Source: JANXSF01 sp043745195 (GTDB lineage Bacteria > Acidobacteriota > Terriglobia > Bryobacterales > Bryobacteraceae). Taken from it: 64,000 nucleotides of DNA. The notes below the pieces were generated by a model that had not been told where the DNA came from, ran no database searches, and was given only the letters and a program-made list of their open reading frames with translations. The translations under genes and the position numbers were made by a program. Within the stretch, counting starts at the first letter, position 1. Each line of letters starts with the position of its first letter. Shown piece after piece: positions 49,710-58,532 of this stretch. The stretch covers positions 1-64,000 of the forward strand of contig JAYTTF010000067.1 in NCBI GenBank assembly GCA_043745195.1. Reading direction: 5' to 3'.

Positions 49710-51474
49710 AAAGGTACTTCCCGCCACTTTCCAAAACAGTGTGAAGCGCCGGCTTGCCCACCAGTTTTTCAATCTTCACTAACTCCGGACCTTCCAACGT
49801 TAAGTAGAATCGCTGCGGCGAAAGCCACAAGTTTCTAAACTCCTCATCCCCAATAAACACCTGCGGTGCGTCTGGAGCATAGGATCCATATTCCAAATTG
49901 TTCACACGCCCGTTGAGGATTAACGCTTTGCGATTCGTATAGAAAAACACGGACGAAAAGGTATAGTACTGCGCCCCTAGAATTAGACTCCCAGGTTGCG
50001 ATTGGTTCAATGCCTCCGCCAGCGGACGCGAACCCATGTAAGGATCAAACACCGTAAGCGCCACCCGCGCAGCATGAAAAAACAACACCATCATCACCGT
50101 CAACCCCAACGCCAACCGCTGCCCGCGAAACCTCCAAGCGCAAACGGTTCCAATTAGAGTCGCGATTCCAGCCATCATCAGCGGCGTCCGCAAATAGGCA
50201 AACGATGCAATCGTAAGGTCACCCATATGACCTAGCGACAGCGTGTAGGCATCCGGATTATGCGTTAGCGCGCGAGAAATATCACCAGGCGTCGGCAAAT
50301 TCCAGACACTCCAAATCAGGAACGCTATCACTGAAGTTGCGCTGGCGGCGACGATCGCAATGGCCTTCGACCCCCAACCTACTAACTTGTTTTCCCGATT
50401 CAATCCCGATGCAAGCCACAGCGCAATCGCAGGGTAGGCAGGCATTGAATAATATTCCTGCGTTGTCGAAAACGTGAAGAAGACCATCAGGAATCCAGCC
50501 CAGCAAAGCGCTAGTCGTCGTGTAAGTGCGGCCCTTGAATTTCCGTCCACAGTCTGGCGGCAGGCTGCCGGAAAATAGGCGCTCCAAGGAAACAGCCATA
50601 GCAAATGGAACAACCAGAATAGATATCGCGGCACTGTATTGTAGTCGCGCGGGTGCCGCATGTTCAGGAAGCGGAATACATGTTCGTTGAAAAAGTAGAA
50701 CCAGAAAAAACCATGGTATTTCCCCGGTTCACTCTTCATCGTGAAATCAAACGAAGGCGGATTCGCAAGAGTTGCCAGAATGTGCCAGGGAGCAGCAATC
50801 ACAAGTATGATCAGTAATCCGCTGAATGGCCGCAATCTCCGCCAGGTGCGTCGCAAAAAGAATTGCCGTGTTGAAATTAGAAAAATAACCCCACCGGCAA
50901 TTGGGAAAAGCACGGCGATCAAACCTTTCAACAACAATCCAACACCAATCGAAGCCGCCAGCAATCCACTCCAAATAAATGGGCGCTGTTCTTCCTCTTC
51001 TAATGCGCGCAGAAGACTCCACATCGCCAGCGTAATAGTCGCAGTCACCATGGCGTCAGGAATTTGAATGCGAGTGAACAGCCACAACCCAATGCAGGAA
51101 GCAAGAATCAATCCCGCGTAAAGCCCCGCCACTTCGTCAAATGCCCAAGCCGCAAATCGCGCACAAAGCCAACAAAGCAGCACCACAGATAAAGCCAGCG
51201 GAATCCTGGCAGCCCAATCATGCACGCCAAACACTTTCATGCTGATGGCCATCAGCCAATACACCATTGGCGATTTTTCCAGATAGGCCACCCCGTTCAA
51301 ACGAGCCGTAACCCAATCGCCTGACTCCAGCATGTTGCGAGCAATCTGCGCCTGCACCGCATCTACATCGTCCATCAATGCCGGCGGACTCACAATGCAG
51401 CCCAGATAGATCAGCGCCGCTACTAGCAGGACGATTAGTTGGTAGTGCGGGCATCGCCCACGGTGATTTTCCAT
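49696..51474 (-). CDS. ArnT/PMT-like GT-C membrane glycosyltransferase
   Basis: From ATG 51474 the 592-residue protein has about twelve membrane segments and a C-terminal periplasmic part. The first periplasmic loop PPALMDDVDAVQAQIARNMLESGDWVTARLNGVAYLEKSPMVYW contains the acidic DDVD motif and the EKSP pattern of ArnT, which transfers L-aminoarabinose from undecaprenyl phosphate to lipid A. RIQIPDAMVT and EYYSMPAYPAIALWLASG are also family features. The sugar and acceptor here are unknown; a lipid-linked sugar donor is expected. It overlaps the AsnB gene by 40 bp. Confidence 0.88.
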   Translation of the reverse strand: MENHRGRCPHYQLIVLLVAALIYLGCIVSPPALMDDVDAVQAQIARNMLESGDWVTARLNGVAYLEKSPMVYWLMAISMKVFGVHDWAARIPLALSVVLLCWLCARFAAWAFDEVAGLYAGLILASCIGLWLFTRIQIPDAMVTATITLAMWSLLRALEEEEQRPFIWSGLLAASIGVGLLLKGLIAVLFPIAGGVIFLISTRQFFLRRTWRRLRPFSGLLIILVIAAPWHILATLANPPSFDFTMKSEPGKYHGFFWFYFFNEHVFRFLNMRHPRDYNTVPRYLFWLFHLLWLFPWSAYFPAACRQTVDGNSRAALTRRLALCWAGFLMVFFTFSTTQEYYSMPAYPAIALWLASGLNRENKLVGWGSKAIAIVAASATSVIAFLIWSVWNLPTPGDISRALTHNPDAYTLSLGHMGDLTIASFAYLRTPLMMAGIATLIGTVCAWRFRGQRLALGLTVMMVLFFHAARVALTVFDPYMGSRPLAEALNQSQPGSLILGAQYYTFSSVFFYTNRKALILNGRVNNLEYGSYAPDAPQVFIGDEEFRNLWLSPQRFYLTLEGPELVKIEKLVGKPALHTVLESGGKYLFTNQ

Positions 51475-53327
51475 TGCTTCATCCACAAGAAAAGAGTGAG
51501 CAGGCCCCACAAATGATAGCCGTAATTAGCGCGCCTGGCAAAGTGGTCATCCATCAACTTACTGATGGCCGATGGCCGAAACAGACCACAGTCGCCGACG
51601 GCCTGCGGCGTCAGCGTATCGGTGATCAGCGGTTTCAATGCAGTGCGAAACCAGTCATGCGCGGGAATGTCAAAGCCTTCTTTGCGCCGGTTCAAAATTG
51701 GCTCCGGCAATTTACCACGCAGCGTTTCCTTCAAAATGTACTTCAGCCCACTTCCATTTATTTTGAATGATTCTGGCAGCGATGCCGCAAATTCCACAAT
51801 GCGATGGTCCAGGAACGGCGGGCGCACTTCCAGCGAATGCGCCATGCTCATGCGGTCGCACTTGTACAAAATATCGTCAACAAGATAATAGTGTTGGTCC
51901 AGAAAGATGAACGGATTCAGCTTTCCACTAGCAAGGTATTCGGGAGCAATGGTGGAAAACAAATCCACCGTGGGTTTAAAGCTACCTGCCGAAAGCAACT
52001 GCGCACGTTCCGCCGCAGTGAAGGTCCCATTCCAAAACAAATGCGCAGACCCTGCGTCCAAAAGCGAGCCTTTCAGAAAGCGTTTCAATTTATATTCCAG
52101 GCTGATCTTATCGTCGGATACAGGCAGCAAATTCGTTGCCGCCAACGCAAGCTGACGAAACGGTCGAGGCACTGCGCGCATCCATCCCGCATAACGATCC
52201 GCTAGATATGTATAGTAGCCGCCAAAAAGTTCATCCGCGCCTTCACCGCTCAGTGCCACTGTGACATGCTGTCTGCTCATGCGAGCCAAAAACCAGACAG
52301 GCAGCGCTCCAGCATCGGCGCTGGGCTCATCGGAATGCCACGCCATCTTCTCAATTGCCGGCACCAGTTCTACATCCGGATTCAAATCGAATTCGTGATG
52401 ATCTGTTTCGTACTTCTCAGCAAGCATGCGGAAATAGGGACTTTCATCAAACTTGCGTCCCAGAAAAGAGACTGAAAATGTTTTTAACTTCCGCCCGGAA
52501 ATTTGCGATGCATAATGCAGAATCGCCGAACTATCCACGCCACCCGATGCCCAAATCCCCAGCGGTACATCGGCGATCAAATGCTCTTTCATCGACGCTT
52601 TCAATAGACCATCCAAAGCCTCTTTTGCCGAATCCAGAGTCCAACTGGAATCCACACCGCAAGGCAGTTTCCAGTAAGCACCTTTGGTGATGCGGCCTGA
52701 GCGCCATTCCAGCCAATGGCCAGGTTCCAGCTTCGTTATCCCCTCCACCAACGTATGAGGCGTGGGAATGTAATTCAGCGAAAGGAAATAGTTCAAGCCA
52801 GTAAGAGACAAGCGGCGGGGAATTTCCGAATGCTCAAACAGCACCTTCATCTCGGAACCGAAATAGAGATCGTTCTCGCGGCTGTAAAGATACAGCGGCT
52901 TGATCCCCGTGCGATCACGCGCCAACACCAGACGCCGATCTGTCTCCATCCAAATCGCCACTGCGAACATACCGTGGAAACGCGTGAAGCACTCCGTGTC
53001 CCATTGCTGGAAGGCCTTCAGCACAACTTCGGTATCGCAGCGTGAGCGAAACTTGTGGCCAAGTTTCTCCAACTCCACACGGACTTCATTGTGGTTATAG
53101 ACTTCGCCGTTGAACACAATCACCGCATCGCCGTTGTCGCTAACAATGGGTTGATCGCCACCAGCAAGGTCAATAATACTCAGCCGCACCGCACCTAGCG
53201 AAACAGTATCGGATTCCCAAACGCCCGTTTGATTTGGCCCACGATGGTGAATAGTTGCCGTGGCGCGTTGAATGCGCCCCGCCTCCGCCCTGCCTTTTAA
53301 ATGCGTGAAACCAGCGATTCCGCACAT
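51435..53327 (-). CDS. asnB: asparagine synthase (glutamine-hydrolysing), AsnB-like
   Basis: The protein begins MCGIAGFTHL, so Cys2 is the class II glutaminase nucleophile after Met removal. The glutaminase domain includes HHRGPN and FNGEVYNH; the synthetase domain contains the PP-loop SGGVDSS (261-267) and LSGEGADELFGGY. At 630 residues it matches the exosortase/capsule-cluster type AsnB rather than the short E. coli enzyme. It may make asparagine or amidate a glycan or peptide, as several paralogues in surface-polymer loci are thought to do. It lies 3 bp after the LolC/E-like gene. Confidence 0.92.
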   Translation of the reverse strand: MCGIAGFTHLKGRAEAGRIQRATATIHHRGPNQTGVWESDTVSLGAVRLSIIDLAGGDQPIVSDNGDAVIVFNGEVYNHNEVRVELEKLGHKFRSRCDTEVVLKAFQQWDTECFTRFHGMFAVAIWMETDRRLVLARDRTGIKPLYLYSRENDLYFGSEMKVLFEHSEIPRRLSLTGLNYFLSLNYIPTPHTLVEGITKLEPGHWLEWRSGRITKGAYWKLPCGVDSSWTLDSAKEALDGLLKASMKEHLIADVPLGIWASGGVDSSAILHYASQISGRKLKTFSVSFLGRKFDESPYFRMLAEKYETDHHEFDLNPDVELVPAIEKMAWHSDEPSADAGALPVWFLARMSRQHVTVALSGEGADELFGGYYTYLADRYAGWMRAVPRPFRQLALAATNLLPVSDDKISLEYKLKRFLKGSLLDAGSAHLFWNGTFTAAERAQLLSAGSFKPTVDLFSTIAPEYLASGKLNPFIFLDQHYYLVDDILYKCDRMSMAHSLEVRPPFLDHRIVEFAASLPESFKINGSGLKYILKETLRGKLPEPILNRRKEGFDIPAHDWFRTALKPLITDTLTPQAVGDCGLFRPSAISKLMDDHFARRANYGYHLWGLLTLFLWMKQWKITVGDARTTN

Positions 53328-53330
53328 AAG

Positions 53331-54566
53331 CTATTCGTAGCGGAGCGATTCCACCGGCAGAATACGAGCAGCGGCGCGGGCAGGATAAATAGTAGCCAGA
53401 TAGCTTACAATCATCGCCGCAGCACCCACCCAAAGGCCATCCGTCCAGCGAGGTTCAAAGGGAACAAAGCTGAGCGAGTAGACCGCTTCGTCCAACTTTA
53501 TCCAACGGTAATGGCCAGCCAGGTAACTGATCGTGTACCCGGCAATCAGCCCCAGGCATGTTCCCACAGCGCCGATGATCAGTCCTTGCAGCACAAAGAT
53601 CTTGCGGATTTGTGAAACACGCGCACCCATCGAAACAAGAATCGCAATGTCTCTGTTTTTCTCCATCACCATCATCACAAGGCTGATTAGAATATTCAGA
53701 CCTGCAATCAGCTCAATCAGTCCAATGGTGATCAACGTCACAATGCGATCCATTTTCAGCGCGTTCAAAATTGGCCGATTCTGTTCCTGCCAATGTGTAG
53801 CTGCAAGCTGCGGTCCTGCGGCCTGTTCAATTTGCTTGGCAATTTCTGGAGCTTGGTAAATATCATCCACCCGGAATTCAATCGCACTGATCACTCCAGG
53901 TAGCGAAGTCACTCGTTGCGTCTGTTCCAAAGAAGTGAACGCCCACAAAGAATCCAGCTCAAAAAAATCGCTTTTATAAATTCCACAAACACGAAACTGA
54001 AAGGAACTGGGCCGCAGTCCCAGCGGAGTAATTTCCCCCTGCGGACTAATTACATTGATCACACTATTCAACAGCATTCCAGTTTTTTCAGCCATCACCG
54101 AACCAAGAAGAATGCATGGATAGCGCTGGTCTTTTTTCGATAGTCCGTCAATGGAACCTTGCTTCATGTACTTCGCAATATCAGCATATGCCGTAGGGGA
54201 CTGCATATCCAAACCCTTTAATACACCACCCTGTCCGCGCATCGGCCCAGCAAAAAGAACTTCAGCAAATAGCGTTGGATGGGCATTCAATACGTGCGGA
54301 AGTTTTTCCAGGCGTGAAGTGAGTTCCCGAAAGTTTTCGATTCCATCCGCAGGATTTTTAGATAACAGCGTGACGTGGGCCGTTGCCCCCAGCAAACTTC
54401 GTTGCAGTGTATTTTTGAACCCAGTGGTCACCGCCAAGGCGATTATCAGCGCCATGACTCCGGCCGCTACACCAAGTATAGAGATGACGGTAATCATCGA
54501 AATCACCGCTTGTTTCCGTTTCGCTCTTAGATAGCGTTGCGCTACAAACAGTTCAAAAGACATCAT
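53331..54566 (-). CDS. LolC/E-type lipoprotein-release ABC permease
   Basis: This 411-residue inner-membrane protein starts MMSFELFVAQRYLRAKRKQAVISMITVISILGVAAGV, the classic LolC/LolE first helix. A large periplasmic domain follows (about 50-270) and three more helices end the protein, with the FtsX-like motif RDIAILVSMGARVSQIRKIFVLQGLIIG. With a LolD ATPase it would extract lipoproteins from the inner membrane for transfer to LolA. The usual lolD gene is not next to it here; an AsnB gene follows. It lies 21 bp after lysS, a common order in this phylum. Confidence 0.9.
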   Translation of the reverse strand: MMSFELFVAQRYLRAKRKQAVISMITVISILGVAAGVMALIIALAVTTGFKNTLQRSLLGATAHVTLLSKNPADGIENFRELTSRLEKLPHVLNAHPTLFAEVLFAGPMRGQGGVLKGLDMQSPTAYADIAKYMKQGSIDGLSKKDQRYPCILLGSVMAEKTGMLLNSVINVISPQGEITPLGLRPSSFQFRVCGIYKSDFFELDSLWAFTSLEQTQRVTSLPGVISAIEFRVDDIYQAPEIAKQIEQAAGPQLAATHWQEQNRPILNALKMDRIVTLITIGLIELIAGLNILISLVMMVMEKNRDIAILVSMGARVSQIRKIFVLQGLIIGAVGTCLGLIAGYTISYLAGHYRWIKLDEAVYSLSFVPFEPRWTDGLWVGAAAMIVSYLATIYPARAAARILPVESLRYE

Positions 54567-54587
54567 CGAGTTTGGCGCTCCAGAAGC

Positions 54588-56096
54588 CTAAGGCTTTTCC
54601 AAATTGCGAAACTGATCGGCAATTCCAATGTGTCCTTCCGGGCGCAATAGTGGAAATAAAATTACGTCTCGAATCGATTTAGAGCCCGTCAATATCATGG
54701 TCAATCGGTCTATCCCAATTCCTTCACCACCGGTCGGCGGCATGCCGTAGGATAGCGCACGGATATAATCTTCATCCATTTGATGCGCTTCCTCATCGCC
54801 GCGATCACGCATTCCGGTTTGCATTTCAAAACGGCGACGCTGTTCGTTCGGGTCGTTCAATTCCGTATAGGCGTTGCCGATCTCCATACCGCCAACATAG
54901 ATTTCAAACCGCTCCACCATCGAAGGCTCATCCAATTTGTTCTTTGAAAGGGGCGACGTCTCCACTGGATATTCGTAAATGATGGTTGGCTGAAACAAGT
55001 GCTCCTCAGCAACCCGCTCAAAAATATCCGCCAAGCATTCCCCAGCAGTCCCCTTGCGTGAATGTTGGGAAAGCCAATTAGGATTGCGAACATCTTCCAT
55101 GCTTGGCTTGTTCTCTCCCTTCCAAAATTCAATCACGGCTTCTCGCATGGTCAATTGGCGGATGTTGCCGAAGTCAATCATTTGCCCGTCGTACTCCACT
55201 TTCTCAGAACCCGTAGCATCAATCGCCACCTGCTTCAGCAACTCCGCTGTCAGTTCGATCAGGCCACGATAATCGGTGTATGCCTGGTAAAACTCAAGCA
55301 TGGTGAATTCTGGATTGTGATGCGATGAAATTCCTTCATTGCGGAAATTTCGGTTGATTTCATAAACCCGATCGAGTCCCCCAACCACCAGTCGCTTCAA
55401 GTAAAGTTCCGGGGCAATGCGCAGGTAAAGGTCAATATCCAAAGTGTTGTGATGAGTCACAAACGGCCTTGCCGCTGCTCCGCCGTAGAGCGACTGCATC
55501 ATCGGCGTTTCCACTTCAATAAAATTCTTATCCTCTAACTGACGCCGGAAAGACTTGACGATTTTGGCGCGCGTTACGAACACCTTGCGCACCTCGTCGT
55601 TAGCAAGCAAATCCAAATATCGTTGCCGATAACGAGTCTCCACATCCTCCAAGCCATGAAATTTCTCAGGCATTGGCAACAATGTCTTCGCCAGAAATTC
55701 AATGGATTGCGCCTGCACTGATAATTCCCCAGTGCGCGTGTAGAACAGTTTGCCTTCAACGCCGATCAAATCGCCGATATCCAGCATCTGATACAGCTTG
55801 AAATCCTTCTCCGAAAGGTTGTCCACCTTGATGTAGATCTGCAGTTTAACTCCACCCTGACTGAGATGCAGAAACCCCGCCTTACCCTTGCCTCGCAGCG
55901 ATTGAATGCGGCCGCACACTTTCACCGCAATTGTAGTGGCTTCCAATTCCTCAGCGGTCTTTGCGGAGAACTGTTCCAGGACATCACACAGCTGGTGGGA
56001 AAAATCAAAGCGCTTCCCATAGGGAAGATGGCCGGCTTCAACTAATTCCTGGGTACGGCGAACACGAGTTTCAAAAATTTCTTGTTCCAAAGACAA
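54588..56096 (-). CDS. lysS: lysyl-tRNA synthetase, class II
   Basis: This 502-residue class II enzyme attaches lysine to tRNA-Lys. The N-terminal OB-fold (about 60-150) includes GRIQSLRGKGKAGFLHLSQGG. Motif 2 is NRNFRNEGISSHHNPEFTMLEFYQAY and motif 3 GGEGIGIDRLTMILTGSKSIRDVILFPLLRPE. Length and motif order match LysS throughout. It is the third gene of a likely operon starting with bactofilin and lies 57 bp after the methyltransferase-like gene. Confidence 0.97.
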   Translation of the reverse strand: MSLEQEIFETRVRRTQELVEAGHLPYGKRFDFSHQLCDVLEQFSAKTAEELEATTIAVKVCGRIQSLRGKGKAGFLHLSQGGVKLQIYIKVDNLSEKDFKLYQMLDIGDLIGVEGKLFYTRTGELSVQAQSIEFLAKTLLPMPEKFHGLEDVETRYRQRYLDLLANDEVRKVFVTRAKIVKSFRRQLEDKNFIEVETPMMQSLYGGAAARPFVTHHNTLDIDLYLRIAPELYLKRLVVGGLDRVYEINRNFRNEGISSHHNPEFTMLEFYQAYTDYRGLIELTAELLKQVAIDATGSEKVEYDGQMIDFGNIRQLTMREAVIEFWKGENKPSMEDVRNPNWLSQHSRKGTAGECLADIFERVAEEHLFQPTIIYEYPVETSPLSKNKLDEPSMVERFEIYVGGMEIGNAYTELNDPNEQRRRFEMQTGMRDRGDEEAHQMDEDYIRALSYGMPPTGGEGIGIDRLTMILTGSKSIRDVILFPLLRPEGHIGIADQFRNLEKP

Positions 56097-56153
56097 ATCG
56101 GCTACCTCTGCTGAATGTGGTGAGACTGAAGTGATCGGGCATTTAAGCCGCAG

Positions 56154-56897
56154 TCATCGGCGGACAATGACTTCGCGCAAATTGTCGCGAGTCAGAAAAA
56201 ACTTAACAGAATTGAAGCGCTGAAACAATCGTTCAATGTCTCTGTTCTGCAAAATACGGCTCACCTTGCGGTCGCACTTGTGGCTAAGCCTCAAATTACG
56301 GCTCCCCTCAATGCGGTAGGTGTAGCAAGGCACCATTCCATTTTGCGCTTCCGTATGAAACGTCGCCAGCAAATACGAACTGGGCTTAAGAAGGCCAAAC
56401 AAATGGTTAACCGTCATCTCTAGTAATTCCGGTTCCAGATATTCCAACGAGTCCCAAATCATCGCGCCGTCGAACATCCAATCATCGTAAGCCAAACATT
56501 GTTCCACAAAAAGGTTAAGCCGTTCGTGGTCTAACTGGTTTTCATAAAAATCGCCAGGAGGACCGAAACAGTTATCAAGGATGCGCAGAAAATCGTCGGA
56601 ATGGATTCTATGCCCCATGCCGGAGATAATGTCGACATTGGCTTGGCAAAGGCCGGTAAGGTCAAGTACGTTCAAACCGCTTTGTCCTCGGATAGAAGAC
56701 AGAAACTGATCCAGGCATTTGCTTTCCAGGCAGCGGTCTTCGCGGGCCATTTTTGCCGCAGCACCCGCTCCTAAGTTGAAACTGGAAATTCCACGCACCC
56801 CTGCTGAAGGCGCCGCCTGCTCTGGCGAAGCGCCCAGAAAAATATTTCGCAGAGTGCTTTTCAACGTCGAATTGTCTCCTGAAGGAGTTGGAAACAT
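56154..56897 (-). CDS. methyltransferase-fold protein with degenerate SAM motif
   Basis: This 247-residue cytoplasmic protein has a Rossmann-like methyltransferase core from about residue 70: NVLDLTGLCQANVDIISGMGHRIHSDD occupies the motif I region, but the glycine-rich loop is replaced by LTGLCQAN. MIWDSLEYLEPELLEMTVNHLFGLLKPSSYLLATFHTE matches the later motifs. Loss of the normal glycine loop raises the chance that it no longer binds SAM. The N-terminal 60 residues are low in complexity. It starts 2 bp after bactofilin, so it may be linked to the cytoskeletal or envelope role of that protein. Confidence 0.75.
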   Translation of the reverse strand: MFPTPSGDNSTLKSTLRNIFLGASPEQAAPSAGVRGISSFNLGAGAAAKMAREDRCLESKCLDQFLSSIRGQSGLNVLDLTGLCQANVDIISGMGHRIHSDDFLRILDNCFGPPGDFYENQLDHERLNLFVEQCLAYDDWMFDGAMIWDSLEYLEPELLEMTVNHLFGLLKPSSYLLATFHTEAQNGMVPCYTYRIEGSRNLRLSHKCDRKVSRILQNRDIERLFQRFNSVKFFLTRDNLREVIVRR

Positions 56898-56899
56898 CC

Positions 56900-57463
56900 T
56901 TACGGCTTAAGAGTCAAAGGTTGCTGCATTGCAGTTGTTGCGTTAGGACCGGCAGCAGCACCTTGTCCAGCCGAAGCGGCCTTTGCCACGGGTTTAGTTA
57001 CTTCGGGACGAATGATGTCGATAGAGCCTTTGAAGTACGCACCATCCTCAATCACAATGCGCTGTGTCTTGATATCCCCAACCAGCTTCGCTTCTTTGCG
57101 GATTTCGATTTTGTCGGTGGCTTCCACGTTTCCGTGAATTGTACCCACAACAATAATTTCACGAGCCTTCACAACGGCCTTCAAAGATCCGTTGGGGCCC
57201 ACCGTCAAGCGGTGTTCTAACATCTCAATGGAACCGTCCACTTCGCCGTCCACAATCAAATCTTCGCGACTGAAGATGTTCCCTTTCACCACTACGCTCT
57301 TGCCGATTGCGGCGGTAGCGCGGGAACTGGAATCTAGCTGATCAAAACCTTTAGCTGGTAATGTGTTCATTGGTATTCCCTCTCTGGCCAATTCTGATGT
57401 TGAAGGCGGCGCTGTTGATTGTCTCGAAGGCGGCGGCACTTCGTCTTTCCGGCGATTCCACAT
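56900..57463 (-). CDS. bactofilin
   Basis: This 187-residue polymer-forming cytoskeletal protein has a bactofilin core of about 50-160 as a right-handed beta-helix: IGKSVVVKGNIFSREDLIVDGEVDGSIEM, LTVGPNGSLKAVVKAREIIVVGTIHGNVEATDKIEIRKEAKLVGDI and RIVIEDGAYFKGSIDI. Flexible Pro/Ser/Ala-rich tails lie at both ends, typical of the family. Bactofilins form filaments at the membrane and help cell shape and localisation of envelope enzymes. GGAG precedes the ATG and a TTGCCA-N18-TACGAT promoter lies upstream. It leads the lysS-lolC operon. Confidence 0.93.
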   Translation of the reverse strand: MWNRRKDEVPPPSRQSTAPPSTSELAREGIPMNTLPAKGFDQLDSSSRATAAIGKSVVVKGNIFSREDLIVDGEVDGSIEMLEHRLTVGPNGSLKAVVKAREIIVVGTIHGNVEATDKIEIRKEAKLVGDIKTQRIVIEDGAYFKGSIDIIRPEVTKPVAKAASAGQGAAAGPNATTAMQQPLTLKP

Positions 57464-57500
57464 ACAATCACACTCCTGCGAAAAAAATGCGTTAAACTAC

Positions 57501-57530
57501 ATCGTAAACGGCCCAGGTGGTCTATGGCAA
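57501..57530 (-). promoter_or_regulatory. sigma-70-like promoter before bactofilin
   Basis: On the minus strand TTGCCA (57525-57530) and TACGAT (57501-57506) are 18 nt apart. The -10 lies 37 bp from the bactofilin ATG at 57463, and CAGGAGTG provides the ribosome site. Confidence 0.5.
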
Positions 57531-57554
57531 TCGCCCAATGCTCTTAATCCGCAA

Positions 57555-58523
57555 TTACTTTAAAAATCGTCCCATCTAATATGGCAACGTGTAATCAATT
57601 CCCGGTTCTTCAATAGTACCTGTTCCACCTCCAAATAGCAGGAACGGACTCCGCTGCCACAGAAAATCTGTCCGCACACGCGCATCAACGGGCAACACTT
57701 GGCAGGCTTTATCCGCAGCACCACAGGAACAATATTTCGAACGCAGATCCACAAAATCATCGCGTTTAGGCCGCTTTAGCCAAGTTGCAAGCAGCATCCG
57801 AGTTTGCGCGTCACGGGCATCTTCCTGCCCTCGAATAGCATTGCCATGGCTTTCAGTCGTACGGCGAACCCTTTCGTACAACCCTGACGACATCTGATCC
57901 AGCGTAACCCTGGGCTAGTAATCCGTAAAAAGTATCGTATGCCAAATTGGACTTGAAATAAGCACTATGTTCGTCTTGAACATCAATGGTAATTGGAATC
58001 ACCATTGCAATTGCTCCCTTAGAAAGATCGGCGTAGAGGTCGTTGTACTTGTCGGGGTCAACTCGCCGAGCCAGTTTGGCAAGCATTAATTGTTGATTCT
58101 GAATCGCGGCATCCTCAACCACGTTCCAAGCAACAGTCAATCCGAAAAACACGCCAACGTACTGGTAACGAGAAGTGTTTCCAATCCAAGTCCAGGCCTT
58201 CCCGTCAATGTTTCCGCGATAAACTCCGTTGTTGATTTCCTCACTAGCCATACCATTGTCGAAAGGGGAATCCGTTGGGAATGCGCAACGTCAAACAGGA
58301 TCTGAATTCCAGCCAATGCCCTTCGAACATTTTCCAAAGCGGCTGGAGACTTGGTGGAAGCAAACCGGAGAGCCTCAGCAGCAAGGTGATGGCCAGTCCA
58401 AATTGCTGAATCCCCACAACGGGAATAGCCAATGATTTGGTTGCTGGTTGCGCTGGCGTAGACTGGACTCAGAATGGTTCCATAGGTAACGAAGCTGAAC
58501 AGCAAGACCAACAAACTTCGCAT
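57555..58523 (-). pseudogene. broken acidobacterial secreted-protein gene (two frameshifts and a TAG)
   Basis: Three successive minus-strand frames make one protein. Frame A (58523 down to about 58255) gives a signal peptide (MRSLLVLLFSFVTYGTILSPVYA) and SAIWTGHHLAAEALRFA. Frame B (about 58255-57895) gives IDGKAWTWIGNTSRYQYVGVFFG. Frame C (about 57895-57579) gives RVRTDFLWQRSPFLLFGGGTGTIEEPGIDYTLPY. After TLPY comes TAG (57576-57578), then codons for MGRFLK and TAA (57555-57557); in relatives as I remember them the sequence is LPYWM, so the TAG probably replaced a Trp codon. Two frameshifts plus a nonsense codon argue for real decay rather than a reading error. The family is secreted and of unknown function. 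Confidence 0.65.
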
Positions 58524-58532
58524 ACTTTCAGT

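Noticed and set aside
51..56133. A 16-bp sequence (TGGTGAGACTGAAGTG) occurs near position 51 and again near 56118
   Set aside because: One shared 16-mer in 64 kb is close to chance expectation, and the flanks differ.
57560..58523. Reading the three consecutive small frames as three separate genes
   Set aside because: Their sequences join into one known family layout, only the first has a signal peptide, and starts of the others lack ribosome sites.
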